The notes: generated by a model not told the origin, from the letters alone. A stretch of DNA of 6,173 nucleotides from CAYMST01 sp964393115 (GCA_964393115.1 CAYMST010000276.1:1-6173); one strand, 5' to 3'. Positions 1 through 6,173 are shown, numbered from the stretch's first letter. Made by a program: numbers and translations.

Positions 1-2173
1 ATATGTAATATGTTAATAACTTGCTTTTTGTTTCTTGTTTTTGGTTGGTGAGAAGAACTAGCTCTAGTAGATAGAACAATAACAATCCATACAATGCCAA
101 TATGGCAAAATCAATTGCAGTTAAATATTTCACTCGTAAAGTATAGTGCAATACGATTTGGAGGCATACAGTACCTAATAAAGAAAGTAAAATAATAAAA
201 GAACGCAACATGATTCTCTTTTCCTGAAAATACAACTGGACATAGAGAAAGACAAAGAAAACTATTAGTGGTAAAAATATAGTATATCCTGCGTAAGAAT
301 TTTTTTTATCGATCTCAACCAAGGTATTAAATCTAGAATGAGAAAATTTATATGGATTTAAAAGATTTTCCGCATCTGCTGATTTAGGTGCTTTTATCAA
401 AAAATCTGTAAAGCTATTGCTAGCTTTTAGTATAAATTGTGAATTTGAACTCAGGATAGATGTATCTTTTTCTTTCCTTTGTCCTTTTGGAATAAGAGCA
501 GAAACATCTTTTGCATAAATTATTTTGTCTTTCTTCAATTTTTTATGGTAAAAACGAAGTGGTAGGATTTGCCTATCAAAAGGGTATTTTTTAAAGTCAA
601 ACCCAGCTCTAAAACTGTTTTGCACATGGTATGTCTTGGTATAGACCCCGTCCTCTAAACTATCTACAATTCTATTGTCTTTATGCAAGCGAAAGGGTAA
701 AATTGAGTTATCAAAAACAATATTGCTATCGTCTAACTCTTTTTTATATCGGAACCATATATAAAAATCTGCGGTGAAATCAAAGTTTTGGTAATTGATA
801 TAACTGATTTGGTTTACATCAATTCCAGTAAATACAACTTGCACTTCAGTCATTATTTTTCCATCAATATCGAGCAATTCGCCATTCAATGTTTTTTCAA
901 AGGTATCATCAGAAGTTTCCGTTAAGTCTATCAATTGGTATTGGTAATAGGCCGGAATGAGCTTAGTCTTGTTGTAAGCACCAATCGCCAAAGGACCATT
1001 CGCATCTCCATAAGAGTCAAAATAAATTCTTTTGGTTACACCATCTATTCCCTGTTCGTAATTATCAAGATTCTCTAAGGCTTTTTTGATCAACAATCTG
1101 GTTTGCTTTGTACGAGTAACATTCTCTATCTCAGCATTCTTTAATGCTTGGATTGCAACTAGAGCTGCGTCATAATAGCTAGCAGCATATGAATTTGGCT
1201 TAGTATCATATTTCTCTTCATACTTTTTTATAAAGTCTTTAGCCTTTTGGTTAGCCACTTCTGCGAGAAAAGGAGTTACTGCATAAACACCATTTGAGTA
1301 ATACCCTGGTATCGCTTTCTCTTTAGGTAGCTCTTGCAATGTCTGCAACGATTTTCCTGACAATTCAGTACTGGCAAATACAGGATATTCTTTTTCAGAA
1401 TCCTTTAGATATTTTAAAACCTTAACACTTTCACTACCTAACATCCCCAGAAATACCATCCCTGGCTCTTTAGTAGAAAGTAGTTGGCTGACTACCTTTT
1501 GGATCTTAGCATCCAGTTTCGAATCGTTGGTATCACTTTTCAAATTCTCAGAATCAAAAGACCACTTGCCTACAATTTCAACCCCTAAATTCTTAGCTTG
1601 GTTTTCAAAGTTCTGGGATAGGTTAGAGCCTACAGAGTTTTTATCAAAAACAATACTTGCTTTCTTAGTCTTTAAGTTCTTAGCCATAAAGTTGGCAATA
1701 TACCTTCCCATAAAAGCTGTATTCGAACTCACTCGAAAAAACCATTCATTATTCTTAGTAACCGCTACTGAATTGGCAGAAGCTGTGATGGCAGCAATGC
1801 CTTTCTTTTTGTAGATACGACCAGCCGCAATAGAAGTAGAACTTAAGTTGTTACCAAGGATCAAATGGATTTTTTTATCGTTAGCAATTTTCTCAGCAAC
1901 TTGTATCGCAACCCTCCGATCGTCATTATCATCGAATGCCACTAACTTTACCTGGCGGCCATCAATACCACCCTGTTCATTGACTTCATCAATGCAAAGC
2001 CTAACACCATCCCATATCGCTTTGCCCCTATTATCAAAACCATTGATAGGCCCGACTACTGCTATCGTAATCTCTCCACGGTCAAAGGCTTGCTTTCTCA
2101 CAAACCAAAACAAAGCGATTGCTATCACCATAAAAATAACAACCAAGATACTGATGATATAACTTCTTTTCAT
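1..2173 (-). CDS. LivK-type binding domain fused to a pentameric ligand-gated ion channel (partial, 3' end off window)
   Basis: Predicted ligand-gated ion channel subunit with an added periplasmic receptor head. Translating the minus strand from the ATG at 2173 gives 724 codons with no stop to base 1. Residues 6-24 form a hydrophobic helix after MKRS with no clear cleavage site. Residues 35 to about 415 are a type I periplasmic-binding (LivK/Peripla_BP_6) domain, opening ITIAVVGPING and containing NEQGGIDGRQV. Residues about 440-622 match a pLGIC extracellular domain: FTGIDVNQISYIN, FYIWFRY, and the Pro-loop FDFKKYPFDRQ (525-535). Both Cys-loop cysteines are replaced (A523, L537), as in bacterial members. 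M1 is about 626-648 with conserved P635, M2 about 655-677, then KYLTAID (682-688) and M3 to about 708. M4 should lie just outside. It starts 23 bases after the binding-lipoprotein gene. Domain calls are by eye but rest on many independent motifs. Ligand and ion selectivity are unknown. Confidence 0.88.
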   Translation of the reverse strand, partial: MKRSYIISILVVIFMVIAIALFWFVRKQAFDRGEITIAVVGPINGFDNRGKAIWDGVRLCIDEVNEQGGIDGRQVKLVAFDDNDDRRVAIQVAEKIANDKKIHLILGNNLSSTSIAAGRIYKKKGIAAITASANSVAVTKNNEWFFRVSSNTAFMGRYIANFMAKNLKTKKASIVFDKNSVGSNLSQNFENQAKNLGVEIVGKWSFDSENLKSDTNDSKLDAKIQKVVSQLLSTKEPGMVFLGMLGSESVKVLKYLKDSEKEYPVFASTELSGKSLQTLQELPKEKAIPGYYSNGVYAVTPFLAEVANQKAKDFIKKYEEKYDTKPNSYAASYYDAALVAIQALKNAEIENVTRTKQTRLLIKKALENLDNYEQGIDGVTKRIYFDSYGDANGPLAIGAYNKTKLIPAYYQYQLIDLTETSDDTFEKTLNGELLDIDGKIMTEVQVVFTGIDVNQISYINYQNFDFTADFYIWFRYKKELDDSNIVFDNSILPFRLHKDNRIVDSLEDGVYTKTYHVQNSFRAGFDFKKYPFDRQILPLRFYHKKLKKDKIIYAKDVSALIPKGQRKEKDTSILSSNSQFILKASNSFTDFLIKAPKSADAENLLNPYKFSHSRFNTLVEIDKKNSYAGYTIFLPLIVFFVFLYVQLYFQEKRIMLRSFIILLSLLGTVCLQIVLHYTLRVKYLTAIDFAILALYGLLLFYLLELVLLTNQKQETKSKLLTYYI
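2..301 (-). other. pLGIC transmembrane domain, M1-M3 (M4 cut off)
   Basis: Residues 625-724 hold three hydrophobic helices with the spacing of pLGIC M1-M3: YTIFLPLIVFFVFLY with P635; then FIILLSLLGTVCLQIVL; then AIDFAILALYGLLLFYLLE. The loop before M3, KYLT, parallels the PYMT of GLIC. Aligning on that loop without gaps gives pore positions 2' Ser658, 6' Leu662, 9' Leu665, 13' Val669, 16' Gln672 and 20' His676. The final visible stretch (TNQKQETKSK) would be the start of the short M3-M4 linker typical of bacterial members. Confidence 0.83.
308..856 (-). other. pLGIC extracellular (Pro-loop) domain
   Basis: Residues about 440-622 of the channel protein. The order of elements follows bacterial pLGICs such as GLIC: an early beta-strand pair around FTGIDVNQISYIN, the FYIWFRY strand, then FDFKKYPFDRQ followed by ILPLRF, and a final strand RFNTLVEIDKK leading into M1. 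The Pro-loop P531 and D533 are present. In this family the domain holds the agonist site between subunits. With a LivK head attached, either site could be the sensor. Confidence 0.85.
929..2071 (-). other. LivK-type (PBP-I) ligand-binding domain of the channel protein
   Basis: Residues about 35-415 of the channel protein. Aligned by eye to E. coli LIV-binding protein, the ligand-contact positions Ser79, Ala100 and Thr102 correspond to S111, S132 and N134, and the Tyr150 position appears to be Ser. A hydroxyl-rich pocket able to bind an amino-acid-like carboxylate is therefore partly kept, but the pocket is not that of a classical leucine binder. The domain is of full family length (about 380 residues) and shows no break. 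The boundaries are approximate. Confidence 0.85.
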
Positions 2174-2175
2174 AT

Positions 2176-2183
2176 TCCTTCTC
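2176..2183 (-). promoter_or_regulatory. Ribosome binding site of the channel gene
   Basis: The minus strand reads GAGAAGGA, only two bases before the ATG at 2173. The core AAGGA is a good match but the spacing is short, which could limit translation of the channel relative to the upstream lipoprotein. The next in-frame ATG (codon 15) has no such site and would cut the N-terminal helix in half, so the first ATG is preferred. Confidence 0.5.
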
Positions 2184-2196
2184 TGTAAAGATACCC

Positions 2197-4899
2197 CTAT
2201 TTCGATAGGCTCCAAGAACGAATCTGTTGCCCGCCTATCGCCTGGTGGTTCCAACCAGAAACCCGAGGACTCACCAAATAATGAGCATAGCCATTATAAA
2301 TAGCGGCTCCCAAGCATAATTCACTGGTAATGAGCTTTTCGGCATTTTGGTAAAGCGATGACCTCTGTTCTATTCCAAATGTTTCTTCTGCACTGGAAAA
2401 CAATTCTTCTAACTGTGACTTTTCTGCATTCGCTAGGTAGACAGACTCGTTCGGATTGAAAAACTCCCTAACAAAATAACCAGGACCAAAAAAGTTGGCT
2501 TTCTTGTGTACAAGAACAAGATGGGAATTTACTTGCTGTTTTGGATTTTTATTATAAACTAAATTGATACTGATATTTAAGATACGCTTTAATGATTTTT
2601 TAATAGCAATAGCGACTTTCTTATCCTTCTTCCTACTATACCCTAAACGAATACTCGGAAAACCAATTCCCTTGCCATAGCCACCTTGCTCTAATAATTT
2701 GGTCGCAACAAAAGGGTCATAGTCAATCCCAAAGTTATTCGTTTTCGTACTACTTTTCACCAATAGTTCTGGAGAAAAAAGTTTAGAGGCTTTTTGTTCG
2801 CCTTCCACTACTAATTTGGTAATCAATACACGATTGATAGCAGTACTAATCGCTTTTCTAACTTCAATAGTATCAAACGGAGCCAGTTTTGTATTGTAAA
2901 CTAAACCATAGGTAGATAGGTCTGATTGTGCCTGGTAAAGGCCAAATAGCTTCTTATCTGCTTTGATAAGGCGCATCAGTTTCGAAGAAATCGGGAAAAA
3001 ATTGCCACCAAAAATATCCAATTGCTTATTCTTAAACATCGCTAAACCAGCAACATCATCATTGATAACCAAGTAGCGAACTTCGCGGATACGTGTCTGT
3101 TTCGCTTCATAGTATTTTTCATTCGTATTGAGAACCAAAGCTAAACCCTTTTCCCATAATACAGGATAATAGGAAGCATTGGTTTGGATATTCGCTAGCT
3201 CTGTCCATTTTTTGGGAAACTTCGTTACCACCTTCTCTGGCAATGGTTTGTAAACTCCCGTACTCACCAAAGCAGGAAAATCTATCATTTTCTCAGCCAA
3301 AGTAAATTGAATGGTAGATTCATCTAATGCTTCCACTCCCACCTTTTCCGTGTCTCGCAACCTACCATTGAAGGCTTTGCGTGCATTTTTGAGGACAAAT
3401 AGAAACTCGACATCAGGAACCTGCAAACTGGGGTCTAGGTTACGGTTAATAGCAAACTCAATATCACTCGCCTTTACACTTTCTCCATTGCTCCACTTCG
3501 CATCCTTGCGTAATTTGAAAGTATAGGTTTTGCCATCTTCTGCCACACTCCAGCCAGTAGATAACTCTGGTACCACAGAATAATTATTAGGATTGGTATC
3601 AGTCAAACCTAAAAATAGCTGTTCATTGATTTCCGCAGACATGCCATTGGTAACAAAGGCAGGGTCCAAAGAGATCTCATCACTTTTAACAGCGATCCTC
3701 ACGATTCCACTTGCTGCTGTGGTATCAAATGGATTGATTGCATTCTTTCTTAGGTCTGACTCTAAAAAACGGAATTTATCACCATCGATAACTTTAAAAT
3801 AGATAGGTTTAGCAGCAATGCCACCTAAGGTCTGGAAGGAATACACACCAGTGGCACCTTCCCAGTTTTGTAGGAAGCCAATTGTTTTGCCCAAGACAAT
3901 GGGCACATAGGAACGACTTTTCTTGATCGCAATCGCCAATAAATTGACAGCATCATAACCTTGGGCAGCAGCAGTATCCGGAGGCAGTTCGTATTCTTCG
4001 ATAAATTTCTTCATAAAACGTCTGGTGGCAGGATCAGATAGCTCGGGATTAAAAGGAGTCGGAACAATGATTTCTTCCGGTTTTTCACCAATATACTTCC
4101 ACAATTTGTCTGTATCTAAGAAAGGACTGGTTACAACAGGAACATGCACGCCAATATTACGCAGTTGTTTGATAAAGTCTGCCGCAGAGGGAAGTTGCCC
4201 ACTTAAAAAAATGGCATCGAACTTCTCTCCTTCTAAAATCTCAGTTATCATATTGCGGTAATCCTTTTCCCAGCTCGAATAGGATTTCACAGATATGATA
4301 TTCACACCAGAATCAGTGGCATACTTCTGGAACAACTCAGCATAGCGTTTGGTTATATACTCTCTGTCATAGACTACTACCATGTTGTGGTATTTATTTC
4401 TAACTGCAAAATTTGCTGATTCTTTGGCAAATTCCTTATCCGATGGATAATTGCGGAAGGTAAAGTTATTTTCCGATTTGATAAGTTCGCTCTGCATAGC
4501 ACTAGGAGAGATGAAAAGCATACCACTGGCTTCGTAGATGATAGAACTGGCCACAGCTACACTCGAATACTGGTGCCCGATAATGGCAATGGTCTCATGT
4601 TCTGAGGATAAATCCCTGGCAATTTCCCTGCCTTCTTCTACCGAACCCTTATCGTCTAAATAGGAAACATGAATCTTTTTGGGCAGCAATTGGTTGTCAT
4701 TGATTTCTTTGACTGCCAACTTGACTCCTTGTAGAAATTGTCCTTGGAAATTAGATGAGTCGACAACGGCAATATGTAGCTCTGCTTCTCCTGAGGCAGC
4801 TAACTCAGCTCGCTTTTTGGCTGAGGAGGAGTAAGAATCACAACCAGAGAATAGAAGAATGTATACTGTATAGACAAAAAAGAATAGTTGGTGTTTCAT
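2197..4899 (-). CDS. Lipoprotein with fused LivK-type and OppA-type solute-binding domains
   Basis: Predicted periplasmic, membrane-tethered binding protein with two different ligand-binding folds. The N-terminus is a lipoprotein signal, with L16-F-S-G-C20 as lipobox. Phe at -3 is unusual, and Asp at +2 would favour inner-membrane retention under the E. coli Lol rule. Residues about 41-385 form a LivK/Peripla_BP_6 domain (LHIAVVDSSN; IGHQYSS; ISPSAM at 130-135). Residues about 398-895 form an SBP_bac_5 (OppA/DppA family) domain, with the family signature at 450-490: EDGKTYTFKLRKDAKWS, NGESVKASDIEFAINR, LDP. The C-terminus (SPRVSGWNHQ) also fits. Each domain is close to full length, and the 900 residues exceed either single family (about 370 and 520). 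It begins 4 bases after the band-7 stop and is followed after 23 bases by the channel gene. No permease or ATPase gene is present, so a receptor role is at least as likely as import. Confidence 0.9.
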   Translation of the reverse strand: MKHQLFFFVYTVYILLFSGCDSYSSSAKKRAELAASGEAELHIAVVDSSNFQGQFLQGVKLAVKEINDNQLLPKKIHVSYLDDKGSVEEGREIARDLSSEHETIAIIGHQYSSVAVASSIIYEASGMLFISPSAMQSELIKSENNFTFRNYPSDKEFAKESANFAVRNKYHNMVVVYDREYITKRYAELFQKYATDSGVNIISVKSYSSWEKDYRNMITEILEGEKFDAIFLSGQLPSAADFIKQLRNIGVHVPVVTSPFLDTDKLWKYIGEKPEEIIVPTPFNPELSDPATRRFMKKFIEEYELPPDTAAAQGYDAVNLLAIAIKKSRSYVPIVLGKTIGFLQNWEGATGVYSFQTLGGIAAKPIYFKVIDGDKFRFLESDLRKNAINPFDTTAASGIVRIAVKSDEISLDPAFVTNGMSAEINEQLFLGLTDTNPNNYSVVPELSTGWSVAEDGKTYTFKLRKDAKWSNGESVKASDIEFAINRNLDPSLQVPDVEFLFVLKNARKAFNGRLRDTEKVGVEALDESTIQFTLAEKMIDFPALVSTGVYKPLPEKVVTKFPKKWTELANIQTNASYYPVLWEKGLALVLNTNEKYYEAKQTRIREVRYLVINDDVAGLAMFKNKQLDIFGGNFFPISSKLMRLIKADKKLFGLYQAQSDLSTYGLVYNTKLAPFDTIEVRKAISTAINRVLITKLVVEGEQKASKLFSPELLVKSSTKTNNFGIDYDPFVATKLLEQGGYGKGIGFPSIRLGYSRKKDKKVAIAIKKSLKRILNISINLVYNKNPKQQVNSHLVLVHKKANFFGPGYFVREFFNPNESVYLANAEKSQLEELFSSAEETFGIEQRSSLYQNAEKLITSELCLGAAIYNGYAHYLVSPRVSGWNHQAIGGQQIRSWSLSK
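2215..3708 (-). other. OppA/DppA-type (SBP_bac_5, PBP-II) domain of the binding lipoprotein
   Basis: Residues about 398-895, starting IVRIAVKSDEISLDPAF after a linker of roughly 12 residues. The domain keeps the family order: an early LDP strand, the DGKTYTF/LRKDAKWSNGE block, a central FDTIEVRKAISTAINR stretch (the usual 'vR.Ai..aidr' region) and the terminal V.GW segment. Family members bind oligopeptides, nickel chelates, sugars and other solutes. The sequence does not tell which. Confidence 0.85.
3745..4779 (-). other. LivK-type (PBP-I) domain of the binding lipoprotein
   Basis: Residues about 41-385. By-eye alignment to E. coli LIV-binding protein maps Ser79, Ala100, Thr102 and Tyr150 to S112, S133, M135 and Y181. 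Ser and Tyr are kept, while Thr is replaced by Met, so an amino-acid-like ligand is plausible but a changed specificity is expected. The domain is homologous to the head domain of the downstream channel protein. Confidence 0.85.
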
Positions 4900-4903
4900 G
4901 GCA

Positions 4904-5785
4904 TTATTTCTCAGAATTCAAAATGATGGGTAAGCCATCTTTGCCACCGCCGATGACTATAACCTTAGCATTCTGCGAAGTCGAAATGTCTTTGGTTGCT
5001 TTGATACCCTCCCATTTGAGAATTTCACCTTTGGGGATAGCAGAAGATATGATCTTGAGGCGATCGCGGATTCCCTCTCCTTCGATACGTTTGCGTTCCG
5101 CTTCTTTTCGTTCTCGTAAAATTTTAAACTCATGTGCTTCTACCAATTGTTTTTGCTTGAGCTTAAATTTTATCGCCTCTTCAATACTTGCAGGTAGCGA
5201 GATGCGTCTGATGAGAACATCATCGATATTGATATACCTTTGGGCAACTTGTTCTATGGCATTGTTGATAGCTTCGACGATGACTTCTCTACCTGTGGTG
5301 TATATTTGTTCTGCTTCTAAGGTTCCTATGATTTCACGGAGAACCGCTTCAATTTCAGGGATGATGACAACATTCGCATAATCAGGACCTATCTTTTGGT
5401 GTAACAAGCCAAGAATGCTCTGTTGCGGGGCATAGCGGATAGATACTGATAGGCTTACTTTCAGACCTTTTTTGGTCAACACATCTAATTCACGCGAGGC
5501 CTCTTGGATACGAACATTGTAAATATACAATTTATCGAGTGGAGATATGAAGTGGATGCCTTCCGAGTAAACTTTACCGATTTGTGTCCCTGAAAAAAGA
5601 CTCCAACGAATCGCTGCTTCACCCGGAAGGATGATATATACGATTCTTTTAATAAATACAAAACCAAGTACCAATGCAAAAACAAGTACGATAGAAAGAT
5701 AGGTCAAATTACGCCTAGCCTTTATCTGTAGCTTTTTGAGAATTTGTTTGAGAGACGCAGTTTTGCTCGCTTTTACATCTGACAC
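4904..5785 (-). CDS. Band-7/SPFH (prohibitin-like) membrane protein
   Basis: Predicted membrane scaffold of the SPFH superfamily (prohibitin, stomatin, flotillin, HflK/C). It has 293 residues. A basic N-terminus (1-26) is followed by one membrane helix at about 27-50, then the band-7 domain with its typical opening (IILPGEAAIRW, GIHFISPLDK) to about residue 200. A charged, probably coiled-coil segment follows at about 200-245, and the C-terminus is prohibitin-like: EILKWEGIKAT, then NAKVIVIGGG and GLPIIL. The start is GTG at 5785, set by AAGGA eight bases upstream. An ATG choice would remove part of the band-7 domain. Family members form large ring or cage oligomers that organise membrane proteins or modulate proteases. 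Position directly before the receptor and channel genes suggests it scaffolds them, but this is inference. It has no NfeD-type partner in view. Confidence 0.9.
   Translation of the reverse strand: MSDVKASKTASLKQILKKLQIKARRNLTYLSIVLVFALVLGFVFIKRIVYIILPGEAAIRWSLFSGTQIGKVYSEGIHFISPLDKLYIYNVRIQEASRELDVLTKKGLKVSLSVSIRYAPQQSILGLLHQKIGPDYANVVIIPEIEAVLREIIGTLEAEQIYTTGREVIVEAINNAIEQVAQRYINIDDVLIRRISLPASIEEAIKFKLKQKQLVEAHEFKILRERKEAERKRIEGEGIRDRLKIISSAIPKGEILKWEGIKATKDISTSQNAKVIVIGGGKDGLPIILNSEK
4907..4912 (-). promoter_or_regulatory. Weak ribosome binding site of the binding-lipoprotein gene
   Basis: The only purine-rich stretch before the ATG at 4899 is GAGAAA, seven bases away and inside the end of the band-7 gene. 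With just four bases between stop and start, translation is probably coupled to the band-7 gene (inference). Confidence 0.4.
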
Positions 5786-5793
5786 TAGTATAT

Positions 5794-5798
5794 TCCTT
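5794..5798 (-). promoter_or_regulatory. Ribosome binding site deciding the GTG start of the band-7 gene
   Basis: AAGGA on the minus strand, eight bases before the GTG at 5785, within a purine-rich run. This supports GTG as the true start. Confidence 0.6.
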
Positions 5799-5818
5799 TT
5801 TCCCTTCTTACAGGGAAC

Positions 5819-6016
5819 TTAGCGTGACCTCGGACGCGATGCTTCCCAAAGCAGAAAACTAAGAAGGGGGGAAAATAGAGCTGAAAAAAATAGGTAGCCC
5901 CAAAAACCCATCCTGCTACTTCTTCCCAAGAGAGCAACTACCACACACATACCATAGTAGAAGGCTTGGATTTGGAAGGGGGCAGAAGAGATTACGAATA
6001 GAGGTAATAAATGCAA
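5819..6016 (-). CDS. Small two-helix membrane protein, function unknown
   Basis: A 65-residue hydrophobic protein with two likely membrane helices (about 6-30 and 37-57). A central turn carries GRSSRMGFWG, the second helix contains FFSALFSPLL, and the tail is basic (RPRSR). The pattern 'R..GFW...F.S..FSPL' recalls small membrane proteins I have seen in several Gram-negative genomes, usually of unknown function. I do not recognise a named family. The start is TTG at 6016: AGGAGA lies at 6025-6030, eight bases upstream, and the only other in-frame ATG (codon 23) would lose the first helix. The stop is 33 bases before the band-7 start, so it is probably co-transcribed with it. The good ribosome site and conserved-looking motif make it more than a chance frame. 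Confidence 0.6.
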   Translation of the reverse strand: MHLLPLFVISSAPFQIQAFYYGMCVVVALLGRSSRMGFWGYLFFSALFSPLLSFLLWEASRPRSR

Positions 6017-6024
6017 TGTAGTCT

Positions 6025-6030
6025 TCTCCT
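6025..6030 (-). promoter_or_regulatory. Ribosome binding site of the small membrane protein
   Basis: AGGAGA on the minus strand with eight bases to the TTG at 6016. It is the strongest Shine-Dalgarno match in the window and the main reason to accept a TTG start. Confidence 0.55.
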
Positions 6031-6035
6031 ATTGG

Positions 6036-6173
6036 CTATTTGTCTTTTCTTTTTGCCTTTGTATAGGAAAGAGATATTTGAATTAGGTTTTCCGTGCTTT
6101 TACTGTTATTATGGGATATGCTTGGCAATAATATGAGAGTAGTATCTTTTAGAATGAGTATTTTTTTGACATA
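6036..6173 (-). CDS. Possible C-terminal end of an upstream gene (partial)
   Basis: The minus strand stays open from the right edge for 45 codons to a TAG at 6036-6038, ending in a lysine-rich tail (KAKRKDK). The stop sits 19 bases before the TTG of the small membrane protein, as expected inside an operon. No family is recognised, and 45 open codons in AT-rich DNA can occur by chance. If it is not coding, this stretch would be the operon leader, but no convincing -35/-10 pair was found in it. Confidence 0.2.
   Translation of the reverse strand, partial: YVKKILILKDTTLILLPSISHNNSKSTENLIQISLSYTKAKRKDK

Noticed and set aside
1527..2162. Two plus-strand open frames (1527-1814 and 1848-2162)
   Set aside because: They lie antisense to the LivK domain of the channel gene, whose motifs are clear on the minus strand. 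Their translations show no recognisable domain.
5060..5067. GCGATCGC, the HIP1 octamer common in many cyanobacteria
   Set aside because: It occurs once in the stretch read and lies inside the band-7 coding sequence. A single copy is not enough to assign a cyanobacterial origin.
4755..5381. Plus-strand open frame of 208 codons
   Set aside because: It overlaps antisense both the lipoprotein start and most of the band-7 domain. The Ser/Arg/Ile-rich translation is typical of a shadow frame.
5485..5685. Minus-strand frame of 66 codons within the band-7 gene
   Set aside because: It is a different reading frame of a well-supported gene and shows no domain or start signal of its own.
6011..6136. 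Plus-strand frame of 41 codons starting MQCSLLLLAIC, with GAGGT five bases upstream
   Set aside because: The ribosome-site-like match is attractive, but the frame runs divergently over the start of the small membrane protein and has no recognisable motif. Chance in AT-rich DNA is likelier.
6036..6173. Promoter for the operon
   Set aside because: TTGCCA and TAATAA-like pieces occur on the minus strand but not at 16-18 base spacing. No pair is convincing.

Overview
All supported genes lie on the minus strand and follow one another with short gaps, so the window reads as a single operon transcribed from right to left. In transcription order they are: a possible tail of an upstream gene (6036-6173), a 65-residue two-helix membrane protein (5819-6016), a band-7/SPFH (prohibitin-like) membrane protein (4904-5785), a 900-residue lipoprotein fusing a LivK-type and an OppA-type solute-binding domain (2197-4899), and a gene that leaves the window at its left edge (1-2173). 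The gaps are 33, 4 and 23 bases. No terminator-like hairpin or convincing internal promoter was seen between the genes.

The most striking gene is the last one. Its 724 visible residues are a LivK-type periplasmic binding domain joined to a pentameric ligand-gated ion channel (pLGIC, the bacterial Cys-loop receptor superfamily). The signs are a YPFDRQ Pro-loop without the two cysteines, a proline in M1, an M2 helix with Leu at the 9' position, a KYLT-type M2-M3 loop and M3. Only M4 and the stop codon are cut off. The gene is long, open and in frame to base 1, and is easily missed because it has no stop inside the window.

Working hypothesis (inference): this is a solute-sensing membrane module. 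The lipoprotein captures one or two ligands in the periplasm, the LivK-headed pentameric channel converts binding into an ion flux, and the band-7 protein with its small partner organises the surrounding membrane. No ABC permease or ATPase gene is seen, which fits sensing or gating better than classical import, though transporter genes could lie outside the window.

The lipoprotein signal and periplasmic binding domains indicate a Gram-negative (diderm) bacterium of low to moderate GC. Shine-Dalgarno-like sites (AGGAGA, AAGGA) and alternative starts (TTG, GTG) are in use. I cannot place it to a phylum. The channel module (about 1-800) is clearly more AT-rich than the rest.
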